Below, one piece after another: positions 16,530 to 25,414 of a stretch of DNA of 64,000 nucleotides. Under the pieces are notes generated by a model, which searched no databases, was not told where the DNA came from, and saw only the letters and a list, made by a program, of their open reading frames with translations. The stretch comes from Opitutaceae bacterium (GTDB lineage: Bacteria > Verrucomicrobiota > Verrucomicrobiia > Opitutales > Opitutaceae). The translations under genes and the position numbers were made by a program. Position 1 is the stretch's first letter. Each line of letters begins with the position of its first letter. Location: NCBI GenBank assembly GCA_028688225.1, contig JAQTYQ010000023.1, positions 1 through 64,000 of the forward strand, given 5' to 3'.

Positions 16530-18497
16530 TCATGTGGCGGTCGCTGTCCCCGCCTCCCGACGCATGAGCGGTCTCCACCAGAAGAAATACATGCCGGTCA
16601 CCCCGATCAGGAAGAGCGGCAGCGTGCAGAAGAACGCCTGGTAGGATTTGATCACCAGCTGCATCGGCAGCAGGAACAGGGTGATCTGCCACAGCAGAGT
16701 GAAGGGCACGGCGATCATGTCCGAGCGGTTTTCGCGATCAACCGCCGCCCGCTCGGCGCCTTGAAACTCCTGGCGCAACGGTCTCCACCAGCCGAACGGC
16801 CGTGTCGTTCGGTAAAAATGCTTCAGCACCGGCATCGGCGTGGGCTGGGTGAGCAGCGAGCCGCCGATGGTGCCGACGAACGACAACACCGTCATGAACA
16901 GGAACTGCGTCGTCTCGGGCATCTGCGGGTAGAGACTGCGTTGCAGGACCGCCCCGATGCCGCCGAGCACGGTTCCGCCGATGCAGCCCCACGCGTTGCA
17001 GCGCCACCAGTAGAGCCGCAACACGCCGGGGGCGAGCTGGCCGGCCATCAGGCTCATGATGATCCATCCCCACAGATTATTGATGCTCGTGGCCGCGACG
17101 CCGAAATAGAAGCCCACGATGACAATCCCCAGCGTCGAGGCGTAGGAGGCGAAGATCAATTCGCGGTTGGCGGCCTTCGGGCGGAACAAATTCTGGTAGA
17201 CGTCCTTTACGAAAAAGGCGCTGGCTCCGTTCACCATGCCATTTTTGCAGGACATCATCGCGGCGAACATCGCCACGACGAGCATGCCCTTCAGGCCCGT
17301 GGGCACCATGTTCATGAGCACGGCGGGCAGGATCTGCTCGGGGTTGACCGTGCCCTGGAAGCCCACCAGCGGCAGCTTGCCCTGCCAATCCGGGCCGAGC
17401 AGGGCCTGGAGCTGACCGATCAGCTCCGGCGGATACTTCGCCGGCGCATTGATGATGCTGCTGGTGAGGTCGTGCCAAAACGCCGCCGTCGTCTGCGGCG
17501 AATAGGTGTGGATCAGGTCGGCCGCGCGCTGCAGGATCACCGGGTCGGGATAAAGGGAATGCACCAGATAGATGCCCATGATGGCGAAGCCGATCATCAG
17601 CGGCCAGCGGAACATGATCATCACGCCCTGCTGCAGCGATTGGAGTCCGCAATCGCGGTCGCTGCGCGCGCCGAAGTAGCGCGCCTCGCCGCCCGTCCCC
17701 AGGCCACCGATAAAGTGTCGCACAAAATAGAACGACATCATCATGATCAGCGGCGAATAGGCTTCGTAGCCGGCCGGCATGGGGGTGTGCCATTCGGGGT
17801 GGGAGTTGGTCCAGTTGGGATTGCCGGTGACCTGAAGGGCCGTGGCCGCCAGGCTGGCGGTGTCGGGGATCATGTTCCAGGCGAGAAAGGCGATTACGAG
17901 GCATGAAGCGATGACGATGATGCCCTGCACGAGGTCGGTCAGGACCACGCCGTAGAAGCCCGAGCTCATCGTGTAGAGCGTCGTCACCGTCACCAGCACC
18001 AACGTCGTGTAGAGCGGCGGCCAGGGGAAGAACATGCCGAGGAACAAACTCGCTCCGCGGATGAGGTAGGCGAGCATCATGACCGCAGTGAGGATGGTCA
18101 TCGCCGCTCCCAGCACCCGCACCACCTCCGAGACCTTGCTTTCACCAAAGCGGTAGATGGTCCATTCCGCCCCGGTCATGCAGCCGGAGCGGCGATGCCA
18201 TTTGCCGGTGTAGACCAGCATGAACGCCAGGATCAGCACCGCCCCGCCGCGGAACTCGATGAAATATCCGCGCGGCCCCAGCATATAAAGGAACGACGTG
18301 ATCAGCATCGTTCCGGTGAGATCAAACCAGTTCGCCATGCCGGCGACACCGAGGAGGTACCAGGGGAGCGTGCGCCCCCCGAGGAAGTAGTGATCAAGGC
18401 CGGAGCTGGCCCGGCGCGTCATGAGGACGCCCATGATCAGGCTCAAACCGAGATAGCCGATGATGATGGCGTAGTCGAGGGGGGCGAGGGAATGCAT
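16530..18497 (-). CDS. Sodium:solute symporter, copy 3 of three tandem paralogs
   Basis: A 655-residue SSS-family carrier, the first of the three to be transcribed. It lies 112 nt after the GxGYxYP gene, and this adjacent pair looks like the ancestral duplicated unit. It diverges most from the others in the segment SEVVRVLGAAMTILTAV near residue 125 and at GASAFFVKDVYQNLF, which replaces SSGYFVKDIYQNF. These substitutions fall in membrane-proximal regions and could alter specificity. The ~50-nt leader before the ATG (18498-18550) resembles that of copy 2 (16429-16480), so the duplication included upstream DNA. Confidence 0.9.
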   Translation of the reverse strand: MHSLAPLDYAIIIGYLGLSLIMGVLMTRRASSGLDHYFLGGRTLPWYLLGVAGMANWFDLTGTMLITSFLYMLGPRGYFIEFRGGAVLILAFMLVYTGKWHRRSGCMTGAEWTIYRFGESKVSEVVRVLGAAMTILTAVMMLAYLIRGASLFLGMFFPWPPLYTTLVLVTVTTLYTMSSGFYGVVLTDLVQGIIVIASCLVIAFLAWNMIPDTASLAATALQVTGNPNWTNSHPEWHTPMPAGYEAYSPLIMMMSFYFVRHFIGGLGTGGEARYFGARSDRDCGLQSLQQGVMIMFRWPLMIGFAIMGIYLVHSLYPDPVILQRAADLIHTYSPQTTAAFWHDLTSSIINAPAKYPPELIGQLQALLGPDWQGKLPLVGFQGTVNPEQILPAVLMNMVPTGLKGMLVVAMFAAMMSCKNGMVNGASAFFVKDVYQNLFRPKAANRELIFASYASTLGIVIVGFYFGVAATSINNLWGWIIMSLMAGQLAPGVLRLYWWRCNAWGCIGGTVLGGIGAVLQRSLYPQMPETTQFLFMTVLSFVGTIGGSLLTQPTPMPVLKHFYRTTRPFGWWRPLRQEFQGAERAAVDRENRSDMIAVPFTLLWQITLFLLPMQLVIKSYQAFFCTLPLFLIGVTGMYFFWWRPLMRREAGTATAT

Positions 18498-18609
18498 GGG
18501 GTTAGGTTATGGATGATCGCGGCTTGGTCAGCTCCGCCGTGGGGGAGCAGGGTTAGGGGTTTGCCGGTAGGAAAGAGGAGGCGCGGTACGCAGAAAGCTT
18601 CACTCTCGG

Positions 18610-20409
18610 TCACCGTTCCATGGATTTCTTGAAGAGGGCGAAGAATGTGTAGGGGTCCAGGACTTCGAAATTCAGGTCCGGGCGCTGGCGATGCAGCGCG
18701 GCCAGCGTATCGGCGATGTTCGTCGGATTTGTCCAGACGATCCGGAAAAAATAGAATCCCGGTATCTGCCCACCGCGCGTCGTGATGGCGTGGGACATGA
18801 TTCCGGCGGTTTTCTCGACGCCGGGGAATTCGTTGGCATCGTTGATCAGCTCCAGGATCGGCATGCCCTTCCATACCTGTGGCGCCGGACCTTTGCCGCT
18901 GTTGGTGTGCATATCCCAAACAATGGTGGCATAGCCGTCGGGCGCGAACTGCTGGTAGGCGTCTTTCACGGCCGGTGTCGGCTCTTGCCAGTCCAGCACC
19001 ATCGGCGCGATGGTCATGTCGGCCTCGCGGAAGAAGCGCTGATTGTGCTGCACGAACAACGGGAGGTATTCCTGGCGGACGCGGTTTGGATTCATGTAGC
19101 CGGCGGCGCTGGCGTCGCTGGTGAAGGTGTCGGCCGGCGTGGCGGTGCTGTAGAAGTAGGCGATCAGGTCCGGGTAGGTTTCGAGCAGGTTGGGATTGAT
19201 CCCCCACGCCAGTGGGAGCTTGCCGCGGCCCGGGTTGTGCCAGTGATTTGGCAGCAAATCATAGAGCGGAGTGGCCGAATCGTAGTCCGCCATGAGGATG
19301 CAGAGGTAGGTCTTGTTCTCGATCGCGACTGGCTTCGCGGTGCGATGCTGCTTGAGCACCGGCCGGGGCGCCTGGCTGTGCAGCGACTGGTTGAAGCAGT
19401 TGCTTGCCACGGTGTTCTGGTAAGCGTTGTAGGGGGAGATGAGCCAGACCGTCTCCCACTCCGTCGGCACCGGCTCGTGCGCGCTTTTGTGATCGGGCAT
19501 GTTGCTGTACTTGGAGAACGCGAAGAAGCCGGCCAGCTCAGTCATGTGCCGGCCGGCGGAATGGCGCAGCGTTTCGTCCAGGATCAGCCGGTAGGTCTCC
19601 AGATCCAGGCCGAGCCGCTGGTCGGGATCGTCCTGGGGTTTTTCGTCGCCCCAGGGCGAGAGATCGAAAACGAACGCCCGGTTCTTTACGGCCCAATCCC
19701 GTGTGACCACATAGCTGGTGTCGCTGCGGACACGGGTGGCAAAGGAATCCTCAAAGAGGCAAAGCAGGTGCGACGAGCACAAGCCCTTGGCCAGGTATTG
19801 CCGGATTGCCCAGCGGTAGGCGTCGTTCTTCTTGCTGCCCGTCTCCGCGCCCGTGAACCGGCCCCGCAGATCCTCGATCACCGGCAGGTGCCAGCGGGCA
19901 AGATAGCGGTCGGCGAATTCCGGGCTGAGCACGACGGCATCGCGCACTCCGGCGATGGTCGTGGCCACATTCATGCTGGCGGGCACGGCGGGATCCCAGA
20001 TGACCACGCCCTTGAGCCGGTCGCCGGCGAGCTGCATCAGCGCGTCGAGGTCCGACAACGGCTTTTGCGCCCGGCCCTCCAGCCAGCGGCCGTCCTTCGT
20101 GAGCAGGTCGAGCCAGAATTGCGGGCGGGCGTACGTGCGCGACAGCACATACACCTCGGGCGCTTCCCGGTTGATGATTCCTTGCAACGAAGCCACGGCC
20201 AGCGCTTCGTCGTAAGCCGCCGGCGTGCCGTTCTGGGTCAGCGTGTAGGTGTAGAGCGGTCGGTCGGCCGGCGCTTCCTGCGGGCCGGTGGGCTGGGCCG
20301 AGGCAAACCCCGTTGCCGCCAGCCCGAGCCAGACCGAACCAATCAGCGCCAGGGCTCCTCCGAAAACACGATGCTTCTGCCAGGCTGGGGTGGAGTGGAA
20401 ACGCTTCAT
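18610..20409 (-). CDS. Secreted GxGYxYP-type putative glycoside hydrolase
   Basis: A 599-residue protein with a signal peptide (basic start, hydrophobic core ALALIGSVWLGLAATG, cleavage near FASAQ), so exported. The N-terminal half has the SLQGIINREAPEVYV segment typical of GxGYxYP N-domains. The C-terminal half contains ASAAGYMNP at about 433-441, where the family's GxGYxYP signature should be; the last Tyr is replaced by Asn and the first Gly by Ala. The family is proposed to act on glycans in Bacteroidetes and Verrucomicrobia loci but lacks a firm reaction. Its ATG overlaps the stop of the GH38 gene by 4 nt, showing tight operon coupling. A decayed copy lies at 14345-14476. Confidence 0.8.
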   Translation of the reverse strand: MKRFHSTPAWQKHRVFGGALALIGSVWLGLAATGFASAQPTGPQEAPADRPLYTYTLTQNGTPAAYDEALAVASLQGIINREAPEVYVLSRTYARPQFWLDLLTKDGRWLEGRAQKPLSDLDALMQLAGDRLKGVVIWDPAVPASMNVATTIAGVRDAVVLSPEFADRYLARWHLPVIEDLRGRFTGAETGSKKNDAYRWAIRQYLAKGLCSSHLLCLFEDSFATRVRSDTSYVVTRDWAVKNRAFVFDLSPWGDEKPQDDPDQRLGLDLETYRLILDETLRHSAGRHMTELAGFFAFSKYSNMPDHKSAHEPVPTEWETVWLISPYNAYQNTVASNCFNQSLHSQAPRPVLKQHRTAKPVAIENKTYLCILMADYDSATPLYDLLPNHWHNPGRGKLPLAWGINPNLLETYPDLIAYFYSTATPADTFTSDASAAGYMNPNRVRQEYLPLFVQHNQRFFREADMTIAPMVLDWQEPTPAVKDAYQQFAPDGYATIVWDMHTNSGKGPAPQVWKGMPILELINDANEFPGVEKTAGIMSHAITTRGGQIPGFYFFRIVWTNPTNIADTLAALHRQRPDLNFEVLDPYTFFALFKKSMER

Positions 20410-23198
20410 GGTTTCGACGGTCTGGCCGTGAACCGCAGCGTGACGATTTCCTTCGCGCGCACCGCGGTCTTGAATACGCCGTCTGCAACCGTCACCGGTT
20501 TGCCGAGCGGCCGGCTTTCAAAGTTCACCCGCTGCGCCGAGCGCGGTTGCGCCACGGACGTGGGGCGCCCCCGGAAATCCAGCGTCGCCGTCACGGGCTT
20601 CGTGCCGGGATTGAACAACCGGGCTTCGAGTGCCCCGTCGATCTCGCGCACGCTCGTGACCACCACTCCGCCGTTGACCTTGAGGAACGAGGCGCTGGGC
20701 GGCAGCACGGCTTTCCCGCGATACAGGGCTACATCGGTCATCGTCATTTGCACGTCGCGGATGCCCGCTCCGAGCCGGATACCCTGTTCGCACAGCCGCA
20801 CGCGGTCGACGGCGCCGCGCATCGGGACGATCCAGTAATCGAAGGACAGCTCGCCTTGCAATTGTCCTTGTGGTTGCCCGTCCTTGAAGATCGTCCGCCG
20901 GGTTGCCCGGAACAGTGTCAGCGCCAGAGGGTGTTCGGGTAGATCCCGCACGCCACTCTCGAACAGACCCGCCGCCAGCACCGCCAGGCCGCGTTTGCTG
21001 TCCGTCACGGCCGTCCAGCTTTGCTGCGCGCAGGTCTCGACTGCGAGTTCGCGACGCAGATGATTGTCCTTCGGCAGCGCAATCGGACGCTCGATCACAT
21101 CGAAGGCCCCGTCGGCCAGATAGGTCTTGGCTTTGACGCCTGTCGGCAGGAGCACGCGCAGCCGGTGGTCGCGCACGGTGTTGTGCACGGTCGTCCGGAC
21201 TTCGACCCGGTCGCCGCCTCGGCGCAGGGTGACCAGACTGTCAATGATCAGGTCCGTCATCTGCTCGGAACGAATCATGCGGTCGAATCGGAATTCCGCC
21301 GGCAACCGCAGCACCGTCCGCACGCGGAAGCGGGTCATCAACGGACCGTCGGAGATCAGGGCGATGTCCGCCTGCGCTCCGGTCGAGACAAACGCCTGGT
21401 CGTTGACCGCCTGGCCGTGATACCAGCCGTCGCCGATGTCGGCGACGTCTTCAAACGTCAGCAGTCGCGAATAGGCTTCCCCTGTCCGTTTGTCGGTCAG
21501 GGTCAATGTGCCGTTGTTTTCGATCACGACGGCCAGAAGTTCGTTTTCCATGGATCGCTCGCTGGTCGCCAGCCCCGGCGTTGCCGGGTACCGGGTCGGC
21601 AACATGACTGCATTCACGACCTCGTCCTTGGCCGCCAGTTCGCCCTCGCGCACTGTGAGCGTCGCGTAGCCCAGCGCCGGGATGGCGAGGCGCAAGGTCA
21701 CCGTGGTGTCGTTGGTCTTGTAGGGATAGGGGTACTTGGTCCGGGGGGTGCGCATCTTCGTGCGATTCAAATCCTGCGCCACCCGCTGGTAGGCGACTTC
21801 CTTGCCGTTCGCGTCGTAAATCCGGAAGCCGGGCTGCAGCTCAAAGCCGAATTGCTCCTGGAAGCACTGCCATTGCGCCGGAATCTGCAAGGTCAACTCC
21901 ACCAGCTCGTCCAGGGCGCGGGGCAGCGGATTGGCCACCAGCACGCGCAGTTCCTTCGCCCCAACATCGCCGGCTACGGAGGCCGTGAGCACGCGCAGCG
22001 ACTCGCTGGTCGTGCGTTCGCCGATCTGCTGGCATTGGGCAAACCGGTACTTCATGTCCTCGTGCACCTCGTCGATACTGCAGCCGCAGATCGAGTCATG
22101 CGGGTGGTTCGTCAGCAGCCAGTGCCAGGCGACATTGAGGAAACCCGCCGGATATTCGGCGGCGGCGAACGTGTGCGCGATCGCGCCAAACGGCTCGGCC
22201 CAATGGCAGAGCAGCGTCTGGCAGGCGGCGTTGGCCTGCTTGATCCACACCCGGCTGGAGAGCACGCCGGGAATCAGCCATTGCATGTCTTCCACGCCCG
22301 GCCGCATGGCTGTTTCGCGCAGCTCGCCCACGACCACGTCGGTGATCTTCGAGGCGTGCGCCAGCATGGCGTCGAGGTAATCGTCCAGCGTGCTGTGCGC
22401 GACCGCATAGGGGAATTCCGCGCTGGGCTTCTGCGAGAACAGGATCCGGTAATGCTCCTCCTCGTATTCCAGGTGGTCGCCGCCATCAAAGACCAGGATG
22501 GGCGGAACGGCCGAGCGCTTCGCTTCCTTCGCCACGAACGCAATCAGGTCCTTGCGGGCGCGGGTTGCGTCGAAGGGCAGTTCCTGCTGGGTGCACCGGC
22601 GGACATCATAGGTATAATCGCAGTAACCCGCCCGCCCGAACCGATAGCAGGGCAGCCGCGTGCCGTCGCTACCCTCCCAGAGAAAGTGCGCGGTCTTCCG
22701 GGGATTCAAGCCGCGCCAAAGGAACGCGCCCTTGATGCCGAAGCCGGCAAACAGTTGCGGGAGCTGGCTGATGTGGCCGAACAAATCGCAGACGAATCCG
22801 GCGTCGGAAGGCCCGCCGCCCAGGTCGCGGGCGATCTTGCGGCCAAGACGAAGATTGCGGATGATAGCCTCGCCCGACACCAGCCATTCGTCGGGCATCA
22901 CGAACCACGGGCCGATCTTCAGTTTGCCGGCGCGGGCCATCTTTTCCACCTGGGTGCGACGCTCGGGCCGGACCTCGAGATAGTCCTCCATCACAATGGC
23001 CTGGCCGTCGGTGGTGAACGGACCGCGCAGTTTACCGGAGTTGATGTCGGCCAGCGTCCGATCAAGTAACCGGACCAGCCGTTGCCGGAAGCCCTGAAAC
23101 GGCTGGAGCCATTCGCGATCCCAGTGGGTGCTTAATACATAGTGAACCTGGCGCAGCGCCACGTTGGTATTTTTTGATTTGCGGGAGGGGGTATCCAT
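20406..23198 (-). CDS. Glycoside hydrolase family 38 alpha-mannosidase
   Basis: About 930 residues. The N-terminal catalytic domain starts with STHWDREW (metal ligands His and Asp) and contains FVCDLFGHISQLPQL, the GH38 nucleophile-Asp region. A mid helical domain and long C-terminal beta region follow (ending about residue 925). GH38 enzymes are retaining, Zn/Co-dependent alpha-mannosidases. No signal peptide, so cytoplasmic. The start is the ATG at 23198 (DTPSRKSKN follows); the open frame extends to 23414 but without family similarity. First gene of the minus-strand operon, with the likely promoter in the 322-nt gap upstream. Overlaps the following GxGYxYP start by 4 nt. Confidence 0.9.
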   Translation of the reverse strand: MDTPSRKSKNTNVALRQVHYVLSTHWDREWLQPFQGFRQRLVRLLDRTLADINSGKLRGPFTTDGQAIVMEDYLEVRPERRTQVEKMARAGKLKIGPWFVMPDEWLVSGEAIIRNLRLGRKIARDLGGGPSDAGFVCDLFGHISQLPQLFAGFGIKGAFLWRGLNPRKTAHFLWEGSDGTRLPCYRFGRAGYCDYTYDVRRCTQQELPFDATRARKDLIAFVAKEAKRSAVPPILVFDGGDHLEYEEEHYRILFSQKPSAEFPYAVAHSTLDDYLDAMLAHASKITDVVVGELRETAMRPGVEDMQWLIPGVLSSRVWIKQANAACQTLLCHWAEPFGAIAHTFAAAEYPAGFLNVAWHWLLTNHPHDSICGCSIDEVHEDMKYRFAQCQQIGERTTSESLRVLTASVAGDVGAKELRVLVANPLPRALDELVELTLQIPAQWQCFQEQFGFELQPGFRIYDANGKEVAYQRVAQDLNRTKMRTPRTKYPYPYKTNDTTVTLRLAIPALGYATLTVREGELAAKDEVVNAVMLPTRYPATPGLATSERSMENELLAVVIENNGTLTLTDKRTGEAYSRLLTFEDVADIGDGWYHGQAVNDQAFVSTGAQADIALISDGPLMTRFRVRTVLRLPAEFRFDRMIRSEQMTDLIIDSLVTLRRGGDRVEVRTTVHNTVRDHRLRVLLPTGVKAKTYLADGAFDVIERPIALPKDNHLRRELAVETCAQQSWTAVTDSKRGLAVLAAGLFESGVRDLPEHPLALTLFRATRRTIFKDGQPQGQLQGELSFDYWIVPMRGAVDRVRLCEQGIRLGAGIRDVQMTMTDVALYRGKAVLPPSASFLKVNGGVVVTSVREIDGALEARLFNPGTKPVTATLDFRGRPTSVAQPRSAQRVNFESRPLGKPVTVADGVFKTAVRAKEIVTLRFTARPSKP

Positions 23199-23520
23199 AG
23201 AGTGAAAGTACGTTAGTGTTCTCTGCCGTTCAACTGACTGCAATAAGTACGACCGGGGAATGCTTGTCAGGTATTTAAAACCAAGGGCTTGAAATCTTAT
23301 GCGCCCTACTCCGCCGTAGTAGCTGGTGAGTTTTCGGGCGTCGACCCCGCGAGGGAGGGGTGGCCGCCAGACAAATGGTGGGCATTCGGCAGCAGTAACC
23401 GCCGTCCGTGGCACGCCGGGTTTCGTGGAGTTCTCCTTCCATAGGAAGAAGATGGCGGTGGCGACCAGGGGCTCGTCGACAACCAGGCTTTACCTTGAGC
23501 GTCCGTGTCCGGCGCGGATT
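23199..23520. other. 322-nt gap between glyA end and the sugar operon start
   Basis: No convincing gene. It must carry the minus-strand promoter and any operator for the mannosidase-symporter operon. The AT-richer part (about 23200-23285) lies next to the GH38 start, as expected for a promoter, but I could not place a confident -35/-10 pair or an operator. No glyA terminator with a T-tract was recognised here either. Confidence 0.5.
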
Positions 23521-24816
23521 TCACGATTGGAGCTTGTACGGCAGCGGGAAGCGCGTGGTGAGCTTGATGACGCGCTGCCTGATCTCGGCGATGACGGCGT
23601 CCTGCCGCTCGGTGCCGATGGCGCGGAGCACGGCGTCGATGCAGGCGGCGATCTCGTCCATGTCCGGCTCGACCAGGCCGCGCGTCGTCACGGCGGGCGT
23701 GCCGAGACGGAGGCCGGAGGCCTGGAAGGGCGAGCGGGTCTCGAACGGCACGGTGTTCTTGTTGCAGGTGATATTGGCCAGATCGAGCGTCTCCTGCGCC
23801 TTCTTGGCGGTGAGCTCGGGCAGGCTGGCGCGCAGGTCGACGAGGAAAAGATGATTGTCGGTGCCGCCGGCGACGATCTTGTAGCCGCGCGACGCCATCG
23901 CCGCGGCGAAGGCCCGGGCATTTTTGATGATCTGGGCCGAGTAGGCCTTGAATTCAGGCTTGAGGCATTCGCCGAAGCACACGGCCTTGGCCGCGATCAC
24001 GTGCATGAGCGGGCCGCCCTGGCCGCCGGGGAACATGGCGGAATCAATGGCTTTGGCGTGGGCGGCCTTGCAGAGAATAAGGCCGCCGCGCGGGCCGCGC
24101 AGCGTCTTGTGCGTGGTCGTGGTGACGAAATCGGCATGCGGCACGGGCGAGGGATGCAGACCGGCGGCGACGAGGCCGGCGATGTGCGCGATGTCGGCAA
24201 AGAGCAGGGCGCCGGCGCTGCGGGCGATCTCGCCCATCCAGGCAAAATCGATGATGCGCGAATAGGCGCTGGCCCCGACCGTGATCATCTTCGGCTTCTC
24301 GCGCGCGGCGGTGGCGGCAAGCTCGTCATAGTCGATCAGGCCGTTGTCCTCGCGCACGCCGTACTGGCAGAACTGGTAGAGTTTGCCGGAGAAATTGGCG
24401 GGATTGCCGTGGGTGAGGTGGCCGCCGTGGCTCAGGTTCATGCCGAGCACCTTGGCGCCCGGCTGGAGCACGGCGGTGTAGACGGCGAAGTTGGCCTGCG
24501 AGCCGGAATGCGGCTGCACGTTGGCGTGCTCGGCGCCGAAGAGCTGCTTCGCGCGCTCGATGGCGAGCAGTTCGACCTTGTCGACCTGTTCGCAGCCGCC
24601 GTACCAGCGTTTGCCGGGATAGCCCTCCGCGTACTTGTTGGTGAGCACGCTGCCCTGGGCCTCGAGGACGGCCGGGTAGGTGAAATTCTCCGACGCGATC
24701 AGCTCGAGATGGTTCTGCTGGCGGGCGAGTTCGCCGGCGATGGCGGCATAAACGGCGGGATCGAGCTGGCGGAGGGGCGTGGCGTTGAGCGGGGCGGACT
24801 GGGCGGTGTCGGGCAT
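23521..24816 (-). CDS. glyA: Serine hydroxymethyltransferase
   Basis: A 431-residue PLP enzyme converting serine and tetrahydrofolate to glycine and methylene-THF. Diagnostic segments are [27 protein letters not shown], the [10 protein letters not shown] loop and the PLP-lysine motif [15 protein letters not shown]. Length is normal for bacterial GlyA. It is the last gene of a minus-strand cluster with purD, a hypothetical gene and an LMW phosphatase, 34 nt after the latter. GlyA and PurD both use or make glycine for one-carbon and purine metabolism, which may explain the clustering. Confidence 0.97.
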   Translation of the reverse strand: MPDTAQSAPLNATPLRQLDPAVYAAIAGELARQQNHLELIASENFTYPAVLEAQGSVLTNKYAEGYPGKRWYGGCEQVDKVELLAIERAKQLFGAEHANVQPHSGSQANFAVYTAVLQPGAKVLGMNLSHGGHLTHGNPANFSGKLYQFCQYGVREDNGLIDYDELAATAAREKPKMITVGASAYSRIIDFAWMGEIARSAGALLFADIAHIAGLVAAGLHPSPVPHADFVTTTTHKTLRGPRGGLILCKAAHAKAIDSAMFPGGQGGPLMHVIAAKAVCFGECLKPEFKAYSAQIIKNARAFAAAMASRGYKIVAGGTDNHLFLVDLRASLPELTAKKAQETLDLANITCNKNTVPFETRSPFQASGLRLGTPAVTTRGLVEPDMDEIAACIDAVLRAIGTERQDAVIAEIRQRVIKLTTRFPLPYKLQS

Positions 24817-24850
24817 GATGAATCAGAAGGGGGCGGGAACGCCGGAGCGG

Positions 24851-25336
24851 TCAGGCGGCCGGGATGATGGTCTTGAGAAAATTGACGACGCTGGGCACGG
24901 CCTCGACGAGGTTGTCGCGGCAGGTCTCGTAAACACTGAGCGGGCCCCCGTAGGGGTCGTCGACCTCCGGGTCGACGGGCGGCGGCAGGAACTGGCGGAA
25001 GAGGTAGAGATGCTTCGGCGCCGGGTCGAATTGCAGCTGGATCATCGCCCGGTGGGACTCGGTCATGCAGAACACCGCCAGGGCCTCGTCCAAAAGCTGC
25101 TGGGTCACCGGCTGGCTGGCATGACCGGAAAGGTCGATGCCCGCCTTTTTCATGGCGATCGTGGCATTGTCGGAGATCGGGTCGCCGTGGCGCGCGGCGA
25201 TGCCGGCGGAGACGACGGGGAGCGATTGAAGCGGCTCGCCCTGGCCGGCAAGAAAATGCCGGAGCAACCCTGCGGCCATGGGACTGCGGCAGATGTTGGC
25301 CGTGCAGACGATGAGAATGTGGCCGGGTCCGGGCAT
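24851..25336 (-). CDS. Low-molecular-weight protein-tyrosine phosphatase
   Basis: A 161-residue cytoplasmic phosphatase. The P-loop CTANICRS sits near the N-terminus (Cys11, Arg17) and the acid/base Asp is in VDDPYGG, both as in the LMW-PTP family. Members dephosphorylate tyrosine kinases in exopolysaccharide regulation or other phosphotyrosine proteins; arsenate reductase of this fold would need extra cysteines that are not obvious here. Lies between the hypothetical gene and glyA on the minus strand. The substrate is not indicated by neighbours. Confidence 0.88.
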   Translation of the reverse strand: MPGPGHILIVCTANICRSPMAAGLLRHFLAGQGEPLQSLPVVSAGIAARHGDPISDNATIAMKKAGIDLSGHASQPVTQQLLDEALAVFCMTESHRAMIQLQFDPAPKHLYLFRQFLPPPVDPEVDDPYGGPLSVYETCRDNLVEAVPSVVNFLKTIIPAA

Positions 25337-25414
25337 GCGTGAAAACGCTGAATAAGCAGGCGCGGGCGCGGCTTGTCGAGGGCAGAAACAGTATGCCGCC
25401 GGGGGCCTGCTTGA

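Noticed and set aside
21021-23069. 682-residue plus-strand frame opposite the GH38 gene
   Set aside because: Antisense with no domain; the minus-strand frame has clear GH38 motifs.
23199-23300. Sigma-70 promoter for the sugar operon
   Set aside because: Several TTG-rich hexamers exist on the minus strand but none pairs with a good -10 at 16-18 nt, so no coordinates are given.
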